In this document: positions 63,479-64,000 of the stretch, in pieces
Position numbering within the stretch: position 1 is the first letter of the stretch
How the letters are laid out: each line of letters begins with the position of its first letter
Assembly: GCA_965221545.1 (NCBI GenBank)
Contig: OZ244901.1
Location: forward strand, 3,100,001 to 3,164,000
Reading direction: 5' to 3'
Source of the DNA: JAJEFO01 sp022819605
GTDB taxonomy: Bacteria; Pseudomonadota; Alphaproteobacteria; Rhodobacterales; Rhodobacteraceae
Length of the DNA stretch: 64,000 nt
Position numbers and translations under genes: made by a program
Notes under the pieces: generated by a model
Told to the model about the DNA's origin: nothing
Database searches by the model: none
What the model saw: the letters and a program-made list of their open reading frames with translations, nothing else

Positions 63479-64000
63479 ATGACACTCTTGGGATACCGCT
63501 TGCCGGGCATGTCTTCGTTGATCATCTGGGGTCTTCTGTGGGAAACTGTCGGTCAGTCCGGGTTGACGTTCTTCATCCCGCCGCTCTCGGAAGTCGTCGC
63601 GACCCTCTTCAGCGTCATTGGCACGGCTGCCTTCCAGAAAGCCCTCGCCGAAACAGCCTATGCGTTCTTCGTGGGCGTTCTGTCCGCCATCTGCATCGGA
63701 ATCCCGACAGGCATCCTGATGGGCAAGAACCGCCTGCTGGACGAATTGCTGCTGCCGTGGGTGAACGTGTTCCTGAGCGCACCGCTGACGGCGCTTGTGC
63801 CGGTTCTCATGGTCCTGTTCGGCTTTGGCATGAGGGCCATCATCATCACGACGACGCTGTTTGCCATCTGGATCATCATTCTCAACGCCCGAGCGGGCGT
63901 GAAGCAAATCAACCGGTCACTGGTGGACATGGCGCGGAGCTTCGGCGCCTCCCCGGTAGACGCATTCTTCAAGGTGTACCTTTGGGCCGCTCTTCCGGAG
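63479..64000 (+). CDS. ABC transporter permease, SsuC type, 3' end cut by window edge
   Basis: The frame opens with ATG at 63479, three bases after the ATPase stop, and stays open to the edge (174 residues). It has hydrophobic helices (FFVGVLSAICIGIPTGILMG, LVPVLMVLFGFG) and the beginning of an EAA-type loop (VDMARSFGASPVDAFFKVY). It is a second permease for the same transporter; two different permeases beside one ATPase suggest a heterodimeric channel. Confidence 0.85.
   Translation, partial: MTLLGYRLPGMSSLIIWGLLWETVGQSGLTFFIPPLSEVVATLFSVIGTAAFQKALAETAYAFFVGVLSAICIGIPTGILMGKNRLLDELLLPWVNVFLSAPLTALVPVLMVLFGFGMRAIIITTTLFAIWIIILNARAGVKQINRSLVDMARSFGASPVDAFFKVYLWAALPE

Overview
The window is GC-rich, densely coded DNA from an alphaproteobacterium. 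Its trimethylamine/TMAO genes, split glutamate-synthase-type genes and many ABC-uptake operons resemble marine Rhodobacterales or Rhodospirillales (inferred from gene content only; no rRNA or tRNA is present). Nearly everything concerns uptake and breakdown of small nitrogen compounds. No CRISPR array, prophage or intact insertion sequence was seen.

Layout. 1-1277 is the rmuC gene, cut by the window edge. 1278-2843 is decayed DNA holding a truncated copy of the next regulator gene and an IS21-type istB remnant. 2844-11228 (+) is a nucleoside uptake and salvage operon: GntR/UTRA regulator, BMP-type binding protein, ATPase, two permeases, cysteine hydrolase, PfkB kinase, nucleoside phosphorylase and SIS protein. 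11446-22531 resembles an ectoine (ehu/eut/doe) locus: a DoeB-like deacylase and an aminotransferase on the minus strand, a relic of an ornithine-cyclodeaminase-like gene, then on the plus strand an M24 hydrolase, EhuBCDA-like transporter, amidase, FCD regulator and GMC oxidoreductase. 22629-30158 (-) is a leucine-degradation (liu) operon with a TetR regulator, a perfect TetR-type operator and an embedded macrodomain gene.

31174-35369 (+) encodes an Amt ammonium transporter, a 64-residue membrane protein, a glutamine-synthetase-like enzyme and a cytochrome P450. 35503-51474 (-) is one long co-directional series. It starts with an FAD oxidoreductase and a second glutamine-synthetase-like enzyme, followed by a three-gene split glutamate synthase (MgsABC/GlxBCD type), an unknown protein, a Nit2-like amidase and another unknown protein. 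It ends with trimethylamine monooxygenase, the TMAO transporter TmoXWV and TMAO demethylase. 51624-54045 holds a GntR regulator, a class I glutamine amidotransferase and a GlxA-type regulator. 54104-59154 (+) encodes a sarcosine-oxidase-type heterotetramer, here probably N-methylglutamate dehydrogenase. 59225-64000 holds a FAH-family hydrolase, a divergent GntR regulator and a taurine/nitrate-type ABC transporter running off the end.

How the genes work together. Trimethylamine can be oxidised to TMAO, TMAO imported and demethylated to dimethylamine, and methylamine passed through a gamma-glutamyl amide and N-methylglutamate to glutamate and one-carbon units. The usual dimethylamine monooxygenase genes (dmmABC) are not in the window. 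The P450 beside a glutamine-synthetase-like gene is a candidate for an unassigned oxidative demethylation, but this is speculative.
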